DNA of 64,000 nucleotides from Acanthacorydalis orientalis (GCA_034766995.1 CM068320.1:7816501-7880500); one strand, 5' to 3'. Shown: positions 49,492 to 62,602, counted from the first letter of the stretch. Numbers and translations are program-made. Notes: generated by a model not told the origin, from the sequence alone.

Positions 49492-50205
49492 TAATATAAA
49501 ATGTGTAGAAGAAAATGAAAGCTAAATTTTGAAAAATTATTAATATAAAAAATTAAATTGAAGATAATCGTCTAATTACGATTTTTGTGTTGAATTACAC
49601 CACGTTTTACTCCGTAAATTAGGGTAAAAAGCAACGCAATTAAATACTACTAAATCGATTAACTTAATATTTTTTTAAATTACAAAAAAATTATCTCAAT
49701 TACATTAAATTTTCCTTGATAAATTACAATTATTAATTATTATTTTACTTTTTCTTAAATTCACTTTTAAACAGAATTTTATAAGAAATGCGTGTTTTCA
49801 TTTTTCAAACAAATTAAGTTATTCTGATAACAGAGTACCATAAACTCAAATTACAATAAATTAGATCAAATTTAATTTAAAAGTATTGTATTATGCTAGT
49901 CACATTGAACTAATTCTTATTCAGTTTACAACTGAATGAGAATTCTCATTCAGTTTACAGCTATTGTAATGTCGATAATTTAAAAAAAATGTTATTCAAA
50001 TGTTTGATGGCGTTTTGCTGGCATCTCAAAAATGGTAAACTCTTCAATAAAGTACTTCGATATAAGAGTTTAAAAATTTCGCCTCAAAATTATTAAATTT
50101 ATACATATATTTATATATTTGATACATTTATTGTACTTATCAAAATCCAGAGACATTAACAGTAAACAAAATATGCGTTTTCTTATTTTAAATTTGTAAC
50201 ATGAG

Positions 50206-50207
<2 letters not shown>
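49492..50207. other. AT-rich tract with a perfect palindrome
   Basis: No coding feature. A 26-base perfect palindrome lies at 49930-49955. Confidence 0.5.
49930..49955. repeat. Perfect 26-bp palindrome
   Basis: The half-site aactgaatgagaa is followed immediately by its exact reverse complement ttctcattcagtt. The outer part, cattcagttta, also recurs upstream at about 49919-49928 as tattcagttta. Confidence 0.95.

Positions 50208-50268
<61 letters not shown>
50208..50268. repeat. (TA)n array
   Basis: About 30 TA units. Confidence 0.95.
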
Positions 50269-50272
<4 letters not shown>

Positions 50273-50378
50273 GTTAGTATTGTAAAACGATCAAAGCGGT
50301 CTTCTCGAAAATTTGGAGATAAGGAAAGAAAATCATTTTCAAATTTGATAATGAGAAAATACATGTTATTATACGTAC

Positions 50379-50379
<1 letters not shown>

Positions 50380-50430
<51 letters not shown>
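50380..50430. repeat. (TA)n array
   Basis: About 25 TA units, 110 bases after the previous array. Confidence 0.95.
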
Positions 50431-50437
<7 letters not shown>

Positions 50438-50589
50438 AAATTTAATTTTATGCCTTTAAATTGAATTAATTATAATTCTGTTTTAAAGTTAAATATTTTC
50501 TCGTCGTTTTAAGTTTCAAATTTCTAATATAAACATTAAAAAACACTACGTATATTGATCAAGTAGTTAGCATAACCTCACAAAACATA

Positions 50590-50940
50590 ATAAACACGAT
50601 GACATAAATCAGTATTTGGAGAATTGGACACTTTTCATATTCCAGTTGAAAAAAATGCTGTCGAAATCGAACGAATGATTTATTTATTTTTAGTGGAATG
50701 TATTGTGATGCACAAAACATGCAAAAAAATACTAAAACAGTGGAAGAAGCCCGAAAATGCATTACGACTTCATCGACTCAAAACCGTCATATTTTTTTCG
50801 GAAAGAGATGTGTCAGTAACCCAACAAATGGATCAAAGTTATAAAAAATAATGGGGTATATTTTGAATGTATTCTATTTTTTCGTAAACATTTATTTTCC
50901 ATAAAAAGGATTCAAATTAATTTGTAAACCTAATAAATAT
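50590..50940 (+). mobile_element. Short mariner-derived repeat, copy III
   Basis: This is the best preserved of three copies. An open frame of 75 codons (50624-50851) reads FHIPVEKNAVEIERMIYLFL, VMHKTCKKILKQWKKPENAL and RLHRLKTVIFFSERDVSVTQ. The first part resembles the first helix-turn-helix of a mariner transposase (compare KKNATETAETICLVLGE in copy I). No catalytic motif follows. The shared 3' block ends caaattaatttgtaaacctaa, whose reverse complement resembles a mariner ITR. I infer an internally deleted short element that keeps an N-terminal stub. The left ITR was not located. Confidence 0.55.
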
Positions 50941-53313
50941 AATTTTTGATTTAAAGCGATTAAAATAAATATACCTACTACTGTAATAAAAATTGGAATA
51001 CTTTGTAAAAGGACAACAAATATCATCAAATAAATTTTTAAAAAGAAAAAACTGCGAAAATTTCAAAGAATAAAAATGTTAAAGATCAAAAATGTCACAT
51101 AAACTCTGATAATACATGTTTACTATCAAAGTAAGTAACAACACCTGCAAGTGAAACTTGACAAATACATTTCGGTAAACTCCTACAACCCATCAAATTA
51201 ACTTACACAACTAAACTACATTCACCCACAACTGTATTATCAATTCATAGTCATGTATTTAATCTAAAACCACTCAACCTAAAAATCAACTTACGGTTAC
51301 CGGGACAACACACAGTACTAACAATGAAAGAGAAAGTATGAACTATCAAAATACAGACGATATACTGTTACAGCAAAACAAGAATTCGTCGAAATTGAAA
51401 ATGTGAGTAAAATGTATGTAGAACAGGAAATATATACCATGACGTTTCTATATCACATACTCGTAGAATAAAGTACTGCTAAAGTTCTTATAAAAAATGA
51501 AAAATATTTTTTATATTACAATGTTTTATGTACTATTTATATTTTTCCTGGCAAAAAAAAAAAAACATATTTTAGTTAAGAAAGTTTTGTAATTCATATA
51601 AATTATTTTAATAGTAAATTAATTTTGCCTCTAAAATAAATATGCGTTTATATTACAAATTGATTACTACCATGTTAATTTACTTTTATAAAATAATTAA
51701 TTGTAAATATTTCTTGATTTTTTTCATTTCAAAATAAAAATCATAGCTAACTCATTAGAAAAAAGATATAAAACTCCAAATTAATAAAGAGATAGAGAAA
51801 ATGACTTATTTATCACACTGAAAGTGTTGAATTCAAAAGAAAGAAAGATAGAGTTTCTAATTAATTAGTGATGAAATTAATCTAGTTTTATTTCATCTAC
51901 GTACATTTTTATTCACTTTTTACGTAAGTGTTTAAAGTAACAATATAGATTTCTAATGTAGCTAAATTCACTTTCACAAATTATTTTTTCAGGTACACCT
52001 GTAACTTATTTCTCTAAACATTATTGAACTAAAATTGAAATGCGTTTAAACAATAATTCAAAAATGATCAACGATCAATGATTTTGATTATGATTTTGAA
52101 TGACAATGATTAAATATATTTGTAATTTTTGGGGAATTCAGCAGTTCGCTTGTGTAATATAAATTGATTAAAAGTTAAGAGTAGTATGTATATACATATT
52201 TATAATTATTTATAATATATATTTTTATTTATTAAAAAAAAACTTTAATTTTTTTCCTTTAATTTATTTGAAAACATTTGACAAACCTTGTGCAATTTAG
52301 TAAAAAAGCTCCAATTAAATGAGTGAATGTGGAATTATAACAATATAATATAGATTCCTTGTACGAAAAACGATAATTTAAATAAGTAAGCAATTTTAAA
52401 GTTGGATGAGCCCTATTCTTAGTACGATTTTTACCATCTAATGATCTTTAAGAAGTTTCAGAATGGCATATCACATCAAAAACTTGTATACATAGAAACC
52501 TAGAGAAGTCAAGCATGATGATATATGGTTTGATATTATTTCTGAAAACAGGAGGAATATTATGCACTTTTTGTTATAATAACTCAAGTAAAAAAATCAA
52601 CAACACTGGATCAAGAAATCTATAATTGAAACAAAAGTTTTGATTGAAATAATGCTACAGTCAAATTATAATATTTTAAAATACCTGCACATGAATAACA
52701 AGGATATGGAAGCATCAGAGGATAAATTACCAAAAACTAGACCTATCATCAAATGTTTTATAAAATAATTTACTATATATTTCCCTCAAAAAGATGAAAG
52801 TTTGAAAAGTTTAATGAAATTTTTTTTGTCATATATCCAATTCAGCACAATGAAAAGAATACGATTTTGCATAAAATTTTTGTGAACTTTATGAGTTATT
52901 CAGTGAATATTGTTTAGATTTTGAAATTTACACAGAAAAACCCCTATGACAATCTCATTGAAAGTTAAAGTATTGTCATAAAATAATGTACACTTTTCAA
53001 GATAGAGAATATTCATTTTTATGGACAATTAGTAAAGATCACTGACTCTATTTCTAAATATAAAAGAAAAAGTTGTAAATTGCGCAGAAACTGAAAAAAT
53101 AACAAAAAATCTATGCTAAACATTACCAAAAAGATACACAAGAAATATCACAAAAAACATAGATATCTTGAGGATATTTTCAGTAACGGTATGATAGATT
53201 AAAAAAAGACAAAGTCACATAATGAACACTCTTTATAATAGTATTAATATAATTGAGCCCAGAAAAATCGACAAAAACTGGATGCGCTATAAAAAAATCC
53301 AAAGTAGTTATTA
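50941..53313. other. AT-rich tract
   Basis: No frame over 60 codons with sensible composition and no transposon motif seen. Confidence 0.55.
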
Positions 53314-53851
53314 TTAAGTTGGTGGGAAAATAATTGCGGTTTGTGAACTTCAAAATCTATACATTTTTCTCTTTTTTGTTTTTCCTAGCTTTTTTAAGTG
53401 CTCCAGAACTGTTGATTTACCAACTCCTAACATTTGTGCAAGCTTTTGAATTGTTGTACTTGGTTCAAATAACACCTTTAGTTGGTCATTATGAATTGAA
53501 GGACACCCGTAACATTTTTTGAAATTTTTGAAACCACTATTGCTTCGTACGTTTTTTAACAGTACCCGCACCAAAATCATTGTTTAGTTTACGAGCAATT
53601 CCTGTTGCTTTACCACACGTTTTGAACTTGAATTTAATTGTTCTTATTGACTCCTTTTCAATATTTAATTCAAAAGCCCATTTTGAAGCAAAATTAATAA
53701 TAAATCCAAAGTCAATGTTATCAAAATACAGAACAAAAAATACACTTTAAAATGATATTAATATGAACATGATGAAATGATACTTTTATTGATAAAAATT
53801 AAGATTAATATTCAGAAAAGAAAAACTGCAATTATTTTTCTAGCAGCCTAA
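53314..53851 (-). mobile_element. Short mariner (family C), DNA-binding half only
   Basis: The ITRs are ttaagttggtgggaaaataa on the left and, reversed, ttaggctgctagaaaaataa on the right, with TA on both sides. Between them the minus strand keeps the N-terminal half of a mariner transposase. The frame 53350-53580 includes CPSIHNDQLKVLFEPSTTIQ (the expected GRPS linker with Gly changed to Cys) and KLAQMLGVGKSTVLEHLKKL, the second helix-turn-helix. It then ends next to the ITR, so the whole catalytic domain is missing. Total length is 538 bp. A sister of 563 bp lies at 57744-58306 with the same layout, so this deletion form has multiplied. Confidence 0.88.
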
Positions 53852-54692
53852 TAATTATAACTCGATCATTGGTGGATTAGATTGTCAAGATCAATGTTTG
53901 ATTTCATTTCCAATCATAAGCAAACAGATGAAAAGTTATTTTTTATATCACAAACATGGTCAAATATAATTCTTTGTAATGATATATAAAAAGAAGAATA
54001 TTACAAAAAAGACCTACAGTGATTGCCGGATGGACCTAGTGGAGCGAATCTTTGAAGAAATGTTTGCCGAAATTTCTCGTGTTGGTCGTCCACTACGACT
54101 GAAGGACCCTTACAGTTTTCAAACTGCTGAATGAAGATATTTTGAATTCCAAATACCTCCCAATAAGATTAAGTAAAATCTTTCAAGGATTCTTCTTAGG
54201 TGTATATTAAATATGGCTGAAATTGTATATAGGAAACTGTTTTATCGAATACCATACTAATCCACATACACAAATTGATTAATTTTCATTAATATGCTTT
54301 TTATTTCATGAAAATATGTTTACATTTGTCATTTTTATGAGAAAAAAATAATATTATATGTATATATATATATATATATATAATTCAAATTTTCATAATA
54401 AATAAATATAAAATCTCTTTACAATTTTTTGTTTAATTCGATGGCAAGCAATTCAATTGAAATTAATATAAATAGAGCAAAAACAATTTTAGCGATAAGA
54501 AAAATAATTCTATCAATAAAAAATTAAATTCGTAACTAAAATTCAAATCAAATTTTTAACATGAATAACAAACAAATACAGAGAACGGCCACATGAAAAA
54601 CAATATTCATTGTTTTAGGATTAATTGGATAATTAGACAAATTGTGAAATGAATGTTTTTAACTTCACTTAATTTATTCATATAAATACTTA

Positions 54693-54747
<55 letters not shown>

Positions 54748-55590
54748 ATAAATATTATAAAATCATTCAACTTACCTATGCATTTCTTTTAAAGTTGCGA
54801 ACTCATAAATTTTAATACATTTACCGCACAGTTATGCATACTTAATGCGGAAGGGATGTAAAATAAATATACATGAAAGAACGTTCTGATGTGAAAGATG
54901 TGTCTGTATATTTGAGTACTTTGAATTTATTTCGTATTTTGGTTTTGAATGAATTTCACGTATCGCATTTTAAACTTTGTCGAATATTAATGCCTCATTT
55001 GGAACTTATAAAAATTATTATCATTATATCAAATTACTCTAATCTGATTCCAAAATAAATAACATTTATTCGGTAAGTAAAAAAAAAAAAAACACGAAAG
55101 GAAAACTGTGTAAGAAAATGCGTTCAAGGAACGTGTCGTTTATTTTTCGATGTTTGTTTTTTCAATTTTATTTCCAATCTTTCTTCATATGAATATTTTT
55201 GACATTCTAATTTATTCTTTTTTATTCAAACGTACGCAGGTACATACACTTATTGCAAATTTGTTTACATAAGAAGATATTTTGATGTTTGTCTGTTGAT
55301 TTTTTATTTAAATTAGTTTATGTGATTGTTAATGTTCATAATTTTAAAATATTCATATATATTCTTAAAATTTTATTTGTTAATATTTTTCTAATATGAT
55401 AACAATAATAAAAAAATTCAAATTCTTCAGCTATCGTAAAATATTATTAATTTGTTTTTATATTAAAATTTTAATAAAAAGACTTTTAATAATAATATCA
55501 AAATAACAATCAGATTTCTTTAGAAAAACATATTTAAAAAATTAACAATATACTTATATATGTTGACAGTTTTACGAACTTGTGTATATA
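53852..55590. other. AT-rich tract with two (TA)n arrays
   Basis: (TA)n runs lie at 54356-54381 and 54698-54735. The frame 54873-55058 has no motif. Confidence 0.5.
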
Positions 55591-55921
55591 TAAAGTTGGT
55601 GCAAAAATAATTGCGATTTTTAGGTATCGAGTATAAAGACGTATATATCAATTAAAAATTATATTTATTAATTAAAATAAAAACCATTGTTCTGCACACA
55701 TTTCTCCCAACGCGAAACAAATTTGTTTATTCCTACAAGATAGAATTCTGGAGTCTATGAATTAACGAATTCATCGCAGGCGCTTTGAGCTGATGCTTGA
55801 TCTTTAAAAACCTTCTCTCGTAGAAAATTACTCAAATGATTAAAAAAATGATAATGTATCGGAAACAGGTCCGAAGAATAAGGTGGGTGAGGTAAGGTTT
55901 CATAACCCAATTCATTTAATA
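55591..55921 (-). mobile_element. Mariner, cecropia type, ITR plus C-terminal fragment
   Basis: It begins with an ITR-like taaagttggtgcaaaaataa and continues with the same C-terminal coding region as the copies at 30376 and 56020, including the blocks aattaacgaattcatcgcag and accttctctcgtagaaaatt (reverse of NFLREKV). Similarity stops at about 55921, before the second catalytic motif. It is a truncated copy lying 100 bases from a full-length relative in the same orientation. Confidence 0.88.
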
Positions 55922-56019
55922 GCATTCAGATAGTATTATGAGAGTTTTTATATTCTATTTTTGAGAAATGACTATTAGACTTATGAAATATCTGTTATTT
56001 GTGTATCATTTTTCTTATA

Positions 56020-57303
56020 TTAAATTGGTGCAAAAATAATTGCGGTATTTACGTATCAAGTATAAAGATGTATGTATCAGTTAAAAATTATATTTATTAA
56101 TCAAAATAAAGTCTATTGGCTTACAAACATTTCTTTCGACGGGATACAAGTTTATTTATTCCTAAAAGATAGAATTCTGGAGTCCTAGAATTAACGAATT
56201 CATCGAAAGCGCTTTGAGCTGATGCTTGATCTTTGAAAACCTTCTCTCGTAGGAAATTACTTAAATGTTTAAAAAAATAATCTGTCGGAAACAAATCCGA
56301 AGAAAAAGGTGGGCGATAAAGTTTCATAATCCAGTTCATTTAATTTTTTAAAAGTCATTTGTAAGACATGTGGTCAGGCGTTGTCATGAAAAAGAACTAG
56401 TCCTCTTCGATTGACTAACGCTGGCCGAAATTGATGCGACTTCTCATGTATTTTTTAAATTTCCTAATAATATTTTTCTGCTGTTCTTGTTTCGACATGA
56501 ATTAAAAAAGTTGTAGTGAATAATTCAAATTGCCGATCACCAAACAGTGACTATAATCTTATTTTCATGAAACTTCAGTTTAGGAAACTATTTTGGTGCT
56601 TCTTCTCTGTCTAGCTACTGCGATGAACGTTTCTGATTGTTTTAGAGAATCCACTTTTCATCACATGTGACAATTCGATCAAGAAAGTGATCATTTTTAT
56701 TTGGTGAAAGAAGTTGCGAGCATACTTCGTTTTGCCGAACTGATTAATGTTCGTTTAATTCATACGGCATCCATTTATCCAGTTTTTTTGATTTTTTCAA
56801 TTAGACTCAAATTTCTAAGACCTGTTGAATAATCAACATTGAGTTCTTTTGCCACCTCTCGAGTTATTTTACGTGGGTTCGCTTCAATAATGGTTCTTAA
56901 ATCATTATTTTCTTGATTGTAAGACGTCCACGAACTTCCCCAAGGCTTTCGTTTCCAGTAAGGAATTGTTGGAATAAGTGTTGAGCTGTACATTAACTCT
57001 ACTACTAATTGACTCTTTACCAAAAACAAATTTGATATTTTGAACAGTTTCTCTTGCTTTAGATCCCATTTTAAATTCATACAACAAAATCGCGCGAATT
57101 TGCATTTTTCTATGACTAATTTAATAAATTATGTCCAATAATACTGAAGAATGAAAACAATAGACATACTCTGAAATTAATAGTATTAATTTCGTCGTTT
57201 ACAATGATGTATCACATGACTTTAACAAAAAATAACGGTAATTAGAAAAATCGGCGCCAAACCTAACATGATAAAAACCGCAATTACTTTTGTACTAACC
57301 TAA
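56020..57303 (-). mobile_element. Mariner, cecropia type, full length, decayed
   Basis: The ITRs are ttaaattggtgcaaaaataa on the left and, reversed, ttaggttagtacaaaagtaa on the right. Minus-strand coding pieces include QIRAILLYEFKMGSKARETV with QNIKFVFGKE (first helix-turn-helix, 56905-57105), NDLRTIIEANPRKITREVAK with ELNVDYSTGLRNL (second helix-turn-helix, 56775-56905), and at the C-terminus SSDLFPTDYFFKHLSNFLRE (third Asp) then VFKDQASAQSAFDEFVNSRT (56121-56339). Shifts and stops in the middle break the frame, including the second-Asp region near 56380. Length of 1284 bp is complete. It is the least decayed cecropia-type copy in the window. Confidence 0.92.
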
Positions 57304-57343
57304 TATATGTAAAATCTACAATTTTTTATCATAGAATATTATA

Positions 57344-57460
57344 TTAGGTTGTTAGAAAAATAATTGTAGTTGATGACCTTCATATTCATATACATTTTTA
57401 TCTTTTTTGATTTTCCTAGCTGTTTTTCGTGGTCCCGAACTGTTGGATACTTAACACTTT
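57344..57460 (-). mobile_element. Family-C mariner, end fragment
   Basis: It starts ttaggttgttagaaaaataa after TA and matches the left parts of 53314-53851 and 57744-58306 (tgaccttcatattcatatac, then cctagct and cgaactgttg). Similarity ends at about 57460. Confidence 0.8.
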
Positions 57461-57743
57461 ACTTTTTTATCACTTTTGCGCATTTACATTGCGATATAAT
57501 CGTTTTTAGAACGCTAAGACACATAAAAACAATACATAATGAGGTACATTTTTTAAAGAATAATAAGACATTTGTCTACACCTCCATCCGTTGATATAAA
57601 CAAAGATCAAAAATGATCAATAATGAATTCTAAAATATATTTGATTTAAGCACAGATTTAGCACTATGTAATAAAAAAATGTACACCTAGTTAAAAAAGC
57701 GGTAGAATACAACTTTCTCTTCTTTTGTGATCACATTTTATTA
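57461..57743. other. AT-rich spacer
   Basis: The plus-strand frame 57370-57594 is a shadow that starts in the mariner end. Nothing else seen. Confidence 0.5.
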
Positions 57744-58306
57744 TTAAATTGGAAGAAAAATAATTGCAGTTTATCACCTTCAAATTCATATACATTTTTT
57801 AATTTAAGTGGTTTTGAGTGGTCCAGACCTGTGAATGACTAACGCCTAACTTTTGTGTAAGCTTTCGAATTGTTGTGCGTAATTCTGATTCAACTAATGC
57901 CTTCAGTTGGTCGTTATGAACTGAAGAAGGACGTCCGTGTCCTTCTTAATCTTCAAGGTTCTCGTCCCCAGAACGACATTTTTGTAACCACCATTGCACC
58001 ATACATTCCTTAACAGTATCCAGACCAAAAGTATTGTTTAGTTTAGAAGCAGTTTCTGCTGCCTTGCCACCCGTTTCGAACGCATACAAAAATTGCTCTC
58101 ATTTGCTTCTTTTCCACCTTTAATTCAATAGCCCAATTTAGAGCAAAATTAATAATAAAACCGAAGTCGATGCTACCAAAATACAGACCGAAAAATGTAC
58201 TTTAAAATGATATTAACATGAATACGATGAAATGACACTTTCATTAAAAAAAATAAAGTTAGAATACTAGAAAACAAAAACCGATATTATTTTCCTACCA
58301 ACCTAA
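57744..58306 (-). mobile_element. Short mariner (family C), DNA-binding half only, second copy
   Basis: The ITRs are ttaaattggaagaaaaataa and, reversed, ttaggttggtaggaaaataa, flanked by TA on both sides. Minus-strand frames keep GRPSSVHNDQLKALVESELR, the second helix-turn-helix TIRKLTQKLGVSHSQV, and the preceding acidic linker, in the same arrangement as 53314-53851. The catalytic domain is absent. Length is 563 bp. Stops are present, so no protein is expected. Confidence 0.88.
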
Positions 58307-59500
<1,194 letters not shown>

Positions 59501-59555
59501 CTACAATAATCCACTGCTAGACAAATTCCTCTTCTGATTTTTTTTATTTAAACTC

Positions 59556-59580
59556 ATATATATATATATATATATATATA
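59556..59580. repeat. (TA)n array before the piggyBac-like end
   Basis: About 12 TA units. Confidence 0.9.
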
Positions 59581-59597
59581 AATATACATACATAATT

Positions 59598-60320
59598 AAC
59601 CCTTTCGGTGCTATAGGCGTGTAAACACGTCTAGTAATTAACACACTGGAGCGCTACACATGCATATACACGCTCAAAGAATTGAGCACTGCGGTCGCTA
59701 TAGGTGTGTTTATGTGCACAATGCATTTATCTGTTGAAAATATTGAAGTAAGAAGTGATGAAAGGAATTGTTGCTGCATTTGTTTATAAGTTGCTTCTAA
59801 GCCTAGTTTTATGAATTTAGAAAACTCTAAAAAATGAATAAAGAGAAAAACAAGTTTAATTTTATAGAAATTTTTACAAGATGTAATATTGAAAACGAAG
59901 ATGATTCAATATGGGAACAATATGGCGAATGTAAATGATTTGTAAGTGAACCTTCCGCTAAGGGTTTAGTTTCGCAGGGTGGCGGAAAGATGCACTAAAG
60001 ATCATCCTTTATGACTGACAAAAAGGCATTTTCCATCAGCATGTAAGAATAAAAAAAATACGAGATCTTCAATGCAAAAATGCGCAGTCTATAAAGAAGA
60101 TAACGACGAGAATCGCATTATCAATGAGAAATATATAATGTAGGACAGTGCATTGCTCCCTGTTTTCAATCGTATCATACAATGCTGAATTATTTAAACT
60201 TTTGTTAAATATTTTTATGAATAATAAATGTTGAATATTTTTTTTTACTTCTAAACGACGCTAAATTCAATACCTGCAAAAATATCATAAAATGCCCCAA
60301 CGCGCTGTTTAAAAGGTATT
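59598..60320 (+). mobile_element. piggyBac-like element, internally deleted remnant
   Basis: The left end is ttaa followed by ccctttcggtgctataggcg, matching the piggyBac pattern of a TTAA target next to a CCCTTT-type end. An ATG near 59834 opens MNKEKNKFNFIEIF, a short N-terminal piece. Near 60017 the frames jump to the C-terminal end of a piggyBac transposase: LTKRHFPSACKNKK, then MQKCAVYKEDNDENRI and, one frame over, NVGQCIAPCFQSYHTMLNY. This is the cysteine-rich domain with LTGRHFPS-like and C-x-x-PCFxxYHT signatures. The DDD catalytic core between them is missing. A right terminal repeat was not clearly found; gcgctgtttaaaaggt near 60303 is a possible decayed one. The element is dead. Confidence 0.7.
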
Positions 60321-60396
60321 CAACGATGACTTATATACATACAGGATACACATAATATAGATATAAGATGTACATAGCATAAGAACAAGATTTTGA

Positions 60397-60540
60397 GATA
60401 ATTTTGAGTCGAAAAGTTCTGATGAATATGGAACCAATCTTCAAAGTATTATCAACACAATAAAAAGTATTCGTGAAGAAGGCAGTCAGTTACTTGCTGA
60501 TATTATTGAACATCTTCTTACTAAGAATTGTATTAGTTAA
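60397..60540 (+). other. Candidate terminal exon or small frame, unknown
   Basis: A 47-codon open stretch ends in TAA and reads SKSSDEYGTNLQSIINTIKS, then IREEGSQLLADIIEHLLTKN and CIS. Composition is unlike nearby AT-rich noise and the pattern suggests an amphipathic helix. There is no ATG at the start of the open stretch. A weak splice-acceptor-like ttttgag precedes it. No family is recognised. It may be part of a host gene or of an unrecognised mobile element next to the piggyBac-like remnant. Confidence 0.25.
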
Positions 60541-61554
60541 AACTTCTTTCATTTTTTTATAAATTATGTTTGTTGAAAATCTTCAAAAATTCTCTGATTT
60601 TAAGATCTAGAGAAAATACATGCCAGTCCAATAATATTTAGTTTTCTATTAGTCATTGTATGAAGATGTGCATTGTTATAAAGAAATATCTATTTTCTAT
60701 GTTGTATGACTTACTTCTTGTTTTGACTTAACTTTTTTTCAATTTCACACGTCTAGCAGTTCTTTATCTTAAGACCACTTCTATTTCCTGTGAAAATTAG
60801 TAAGTTAATAGAACCATAATATTAATTATACAGTAAATCATTACCAAACTTATTTGATTGCGGTCTGGATAGATAATACTGCTCTTTTCATAGATCATAA
60901 CTGTAATACAAAAATCAATTTAGACGATATAAACAAAATCTTTTCTTATCAGAAAGAATACTTTTCTCCACTCAATATTCCAGTTCGTGTGACATCAAAG
61001 AAAATTGAAGTGTTTTCGACATTACTAGCAATTACATGCTATTGATTATGTAGTTAAGGTTTTTTTTAAAAAAAAAAATTGAGTCATTGTTGGCTTATAG
61101 TAATCGATTTAACTCACTTTTTGGTTGCCTATTTCTCTGCCTGCTTCAAAAAATACTTAAGTACTTCTTCAATTTTATCTGATAATTTTCATTTTTCTTT
61201 AAAAAAATTATTTTTTTATCTACTTGACATTCGGTTTTTCCACTTTTTCCTAGTCAAGTAACGAATCCAGACACTTATTAACAAAATTTAACATCAATAC
61301 CAATTCACATATACATTTTAAGTTATAGTATTGATCAAATGCTCCACTTTTCTGTTCATTTAAAAAAATTACATCTCTTAGAATAACACAGGTACAACTT
61401 TAGAGCACAAGGGACAAACAGATAGCCTAAACTTAATAAATGATTTAGGTTAACACCATGTCAACACAGAGAAGATAACTGATTAGATAATAGTATAACA
61501 TCAAACCAGAAATCGCAATTTGTCATAAACAAGCAATTAACAGACCACACAATT
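60541..61554. other. AT-rich tract
   Basis: The frame at 60854-61045 has fairly balanced composition (FIDHNCNTKINLDDINKIFS) but no recognised motif. 61079-61261 is low complexity. Neither is called. Confidence 0.4.
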
Positions 61555-62240
61555 TTAAGTAATAGTGCAATGCTTTATAGAAACATGGTGCAATGAGCAA
61601 GATAAAATTAATATTAGGTGGTATGAATATGTAGATACAGCGGGTAAGAAAAGACACGCAAAAGGTCGCACATCAGTGGGAATATGTTTACTATTTAGAA
61701 AGAATAAATTTAGAAACATCAAGAGAATAAAGCTAAAACAAATGAATCAATATGGGTTCATATAGACTGCGAATCATTTAACATAATATTAGGAATAGCT
61801 TATAATCAACCTGAAAATTCAGAAATGACAAACATCAATTTCTGAACACGATATTCAAAATATAAAAAACGATTATTCAGGATGCGAGATTTTAATAATC
61901 TGAGACTTAAATGCTAGAGTAGGTAAACTTCAAGAAACAGAAAAAATATGAAGTAGCAATAACCTGATGACAATAGAATAGGAATTTGATAATGTAGAGA
62001 TAAAAGAAAGAAAACAATTTAGATACGCATACAAATGATTATGGTGAAGAACTAATAAGATTATATAAACATAATAACATATTTATATTAAATGGTAGAT
62101 GTAGAGGAGATCAACAAGGGGCTTACACATATCTGTCGCAAAAAGATTGTAAAGACCTGGAACTATTAAGAGAAAGCTTACTTCCCAATATCAATCAGAC
62201 TAGCATCAGTGTATTTATGGAATCAGTGCATGTGCTCAAT
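61555..62240 (+). mobile_element. LINE endonuclease-domain fragment
   Basis: Plus-strand frames show the order of an APE-type endonuclease of a non-LTR retrotransposon. FIETWCNEQDKINIRWYEYV and GRTSVGICLLFRKN come first (61565-61765), then after shifts LNARVGKLQETEK (the DxNARVG motif, with the Asp kept) near 61905, and finally DTHTNDYGEELIRLYKHNNI with FILNGRCRGDQQGAYTYLSQ near 62025-62145. No reverse transcriptase follows. It is the 5' part of a LINE, the reverse of the usual 5' truncation, so the rest was deleted or replaced. Stops and shifts are frequent. Confidence 0.75.
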
Positions 62241-62581
62241 TTAGTAAAATATTTAAAGCATTGCTTCAAAATATAGTTTTAAAAAATAATGTAATAAATA
62301 AATAAATATGTAGATATAGTAAAGAATTATAAGTGAATTATAATTAAAATGTAGAATATCTAAGTTTTGTATCTATCACGCTTAAAGTTTGTTACTAACC
62401 TGTAAAGGTAGTGTGAAATGTGACATGTATACGAGATAAACAATGTAGTATATCTCAATGAAGAATATAATAATAATAATAGAAGAACACAGATACATAA
62501 TAACTTATTAAAAAACGATGAGTTATCACGTGGGTTACAATTATATATAATAATTGTTCACTAATAAGTCCAATTTTTATG

Positions 62582-62600
62582 TATATATATATATATACAT
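62582..62600. repeat. Short (TA)n at mariner left end
   Basis: About eight TA units just before the family-B mariner. Confidence 0.85.
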
Positions 62601-62602
62601 AT

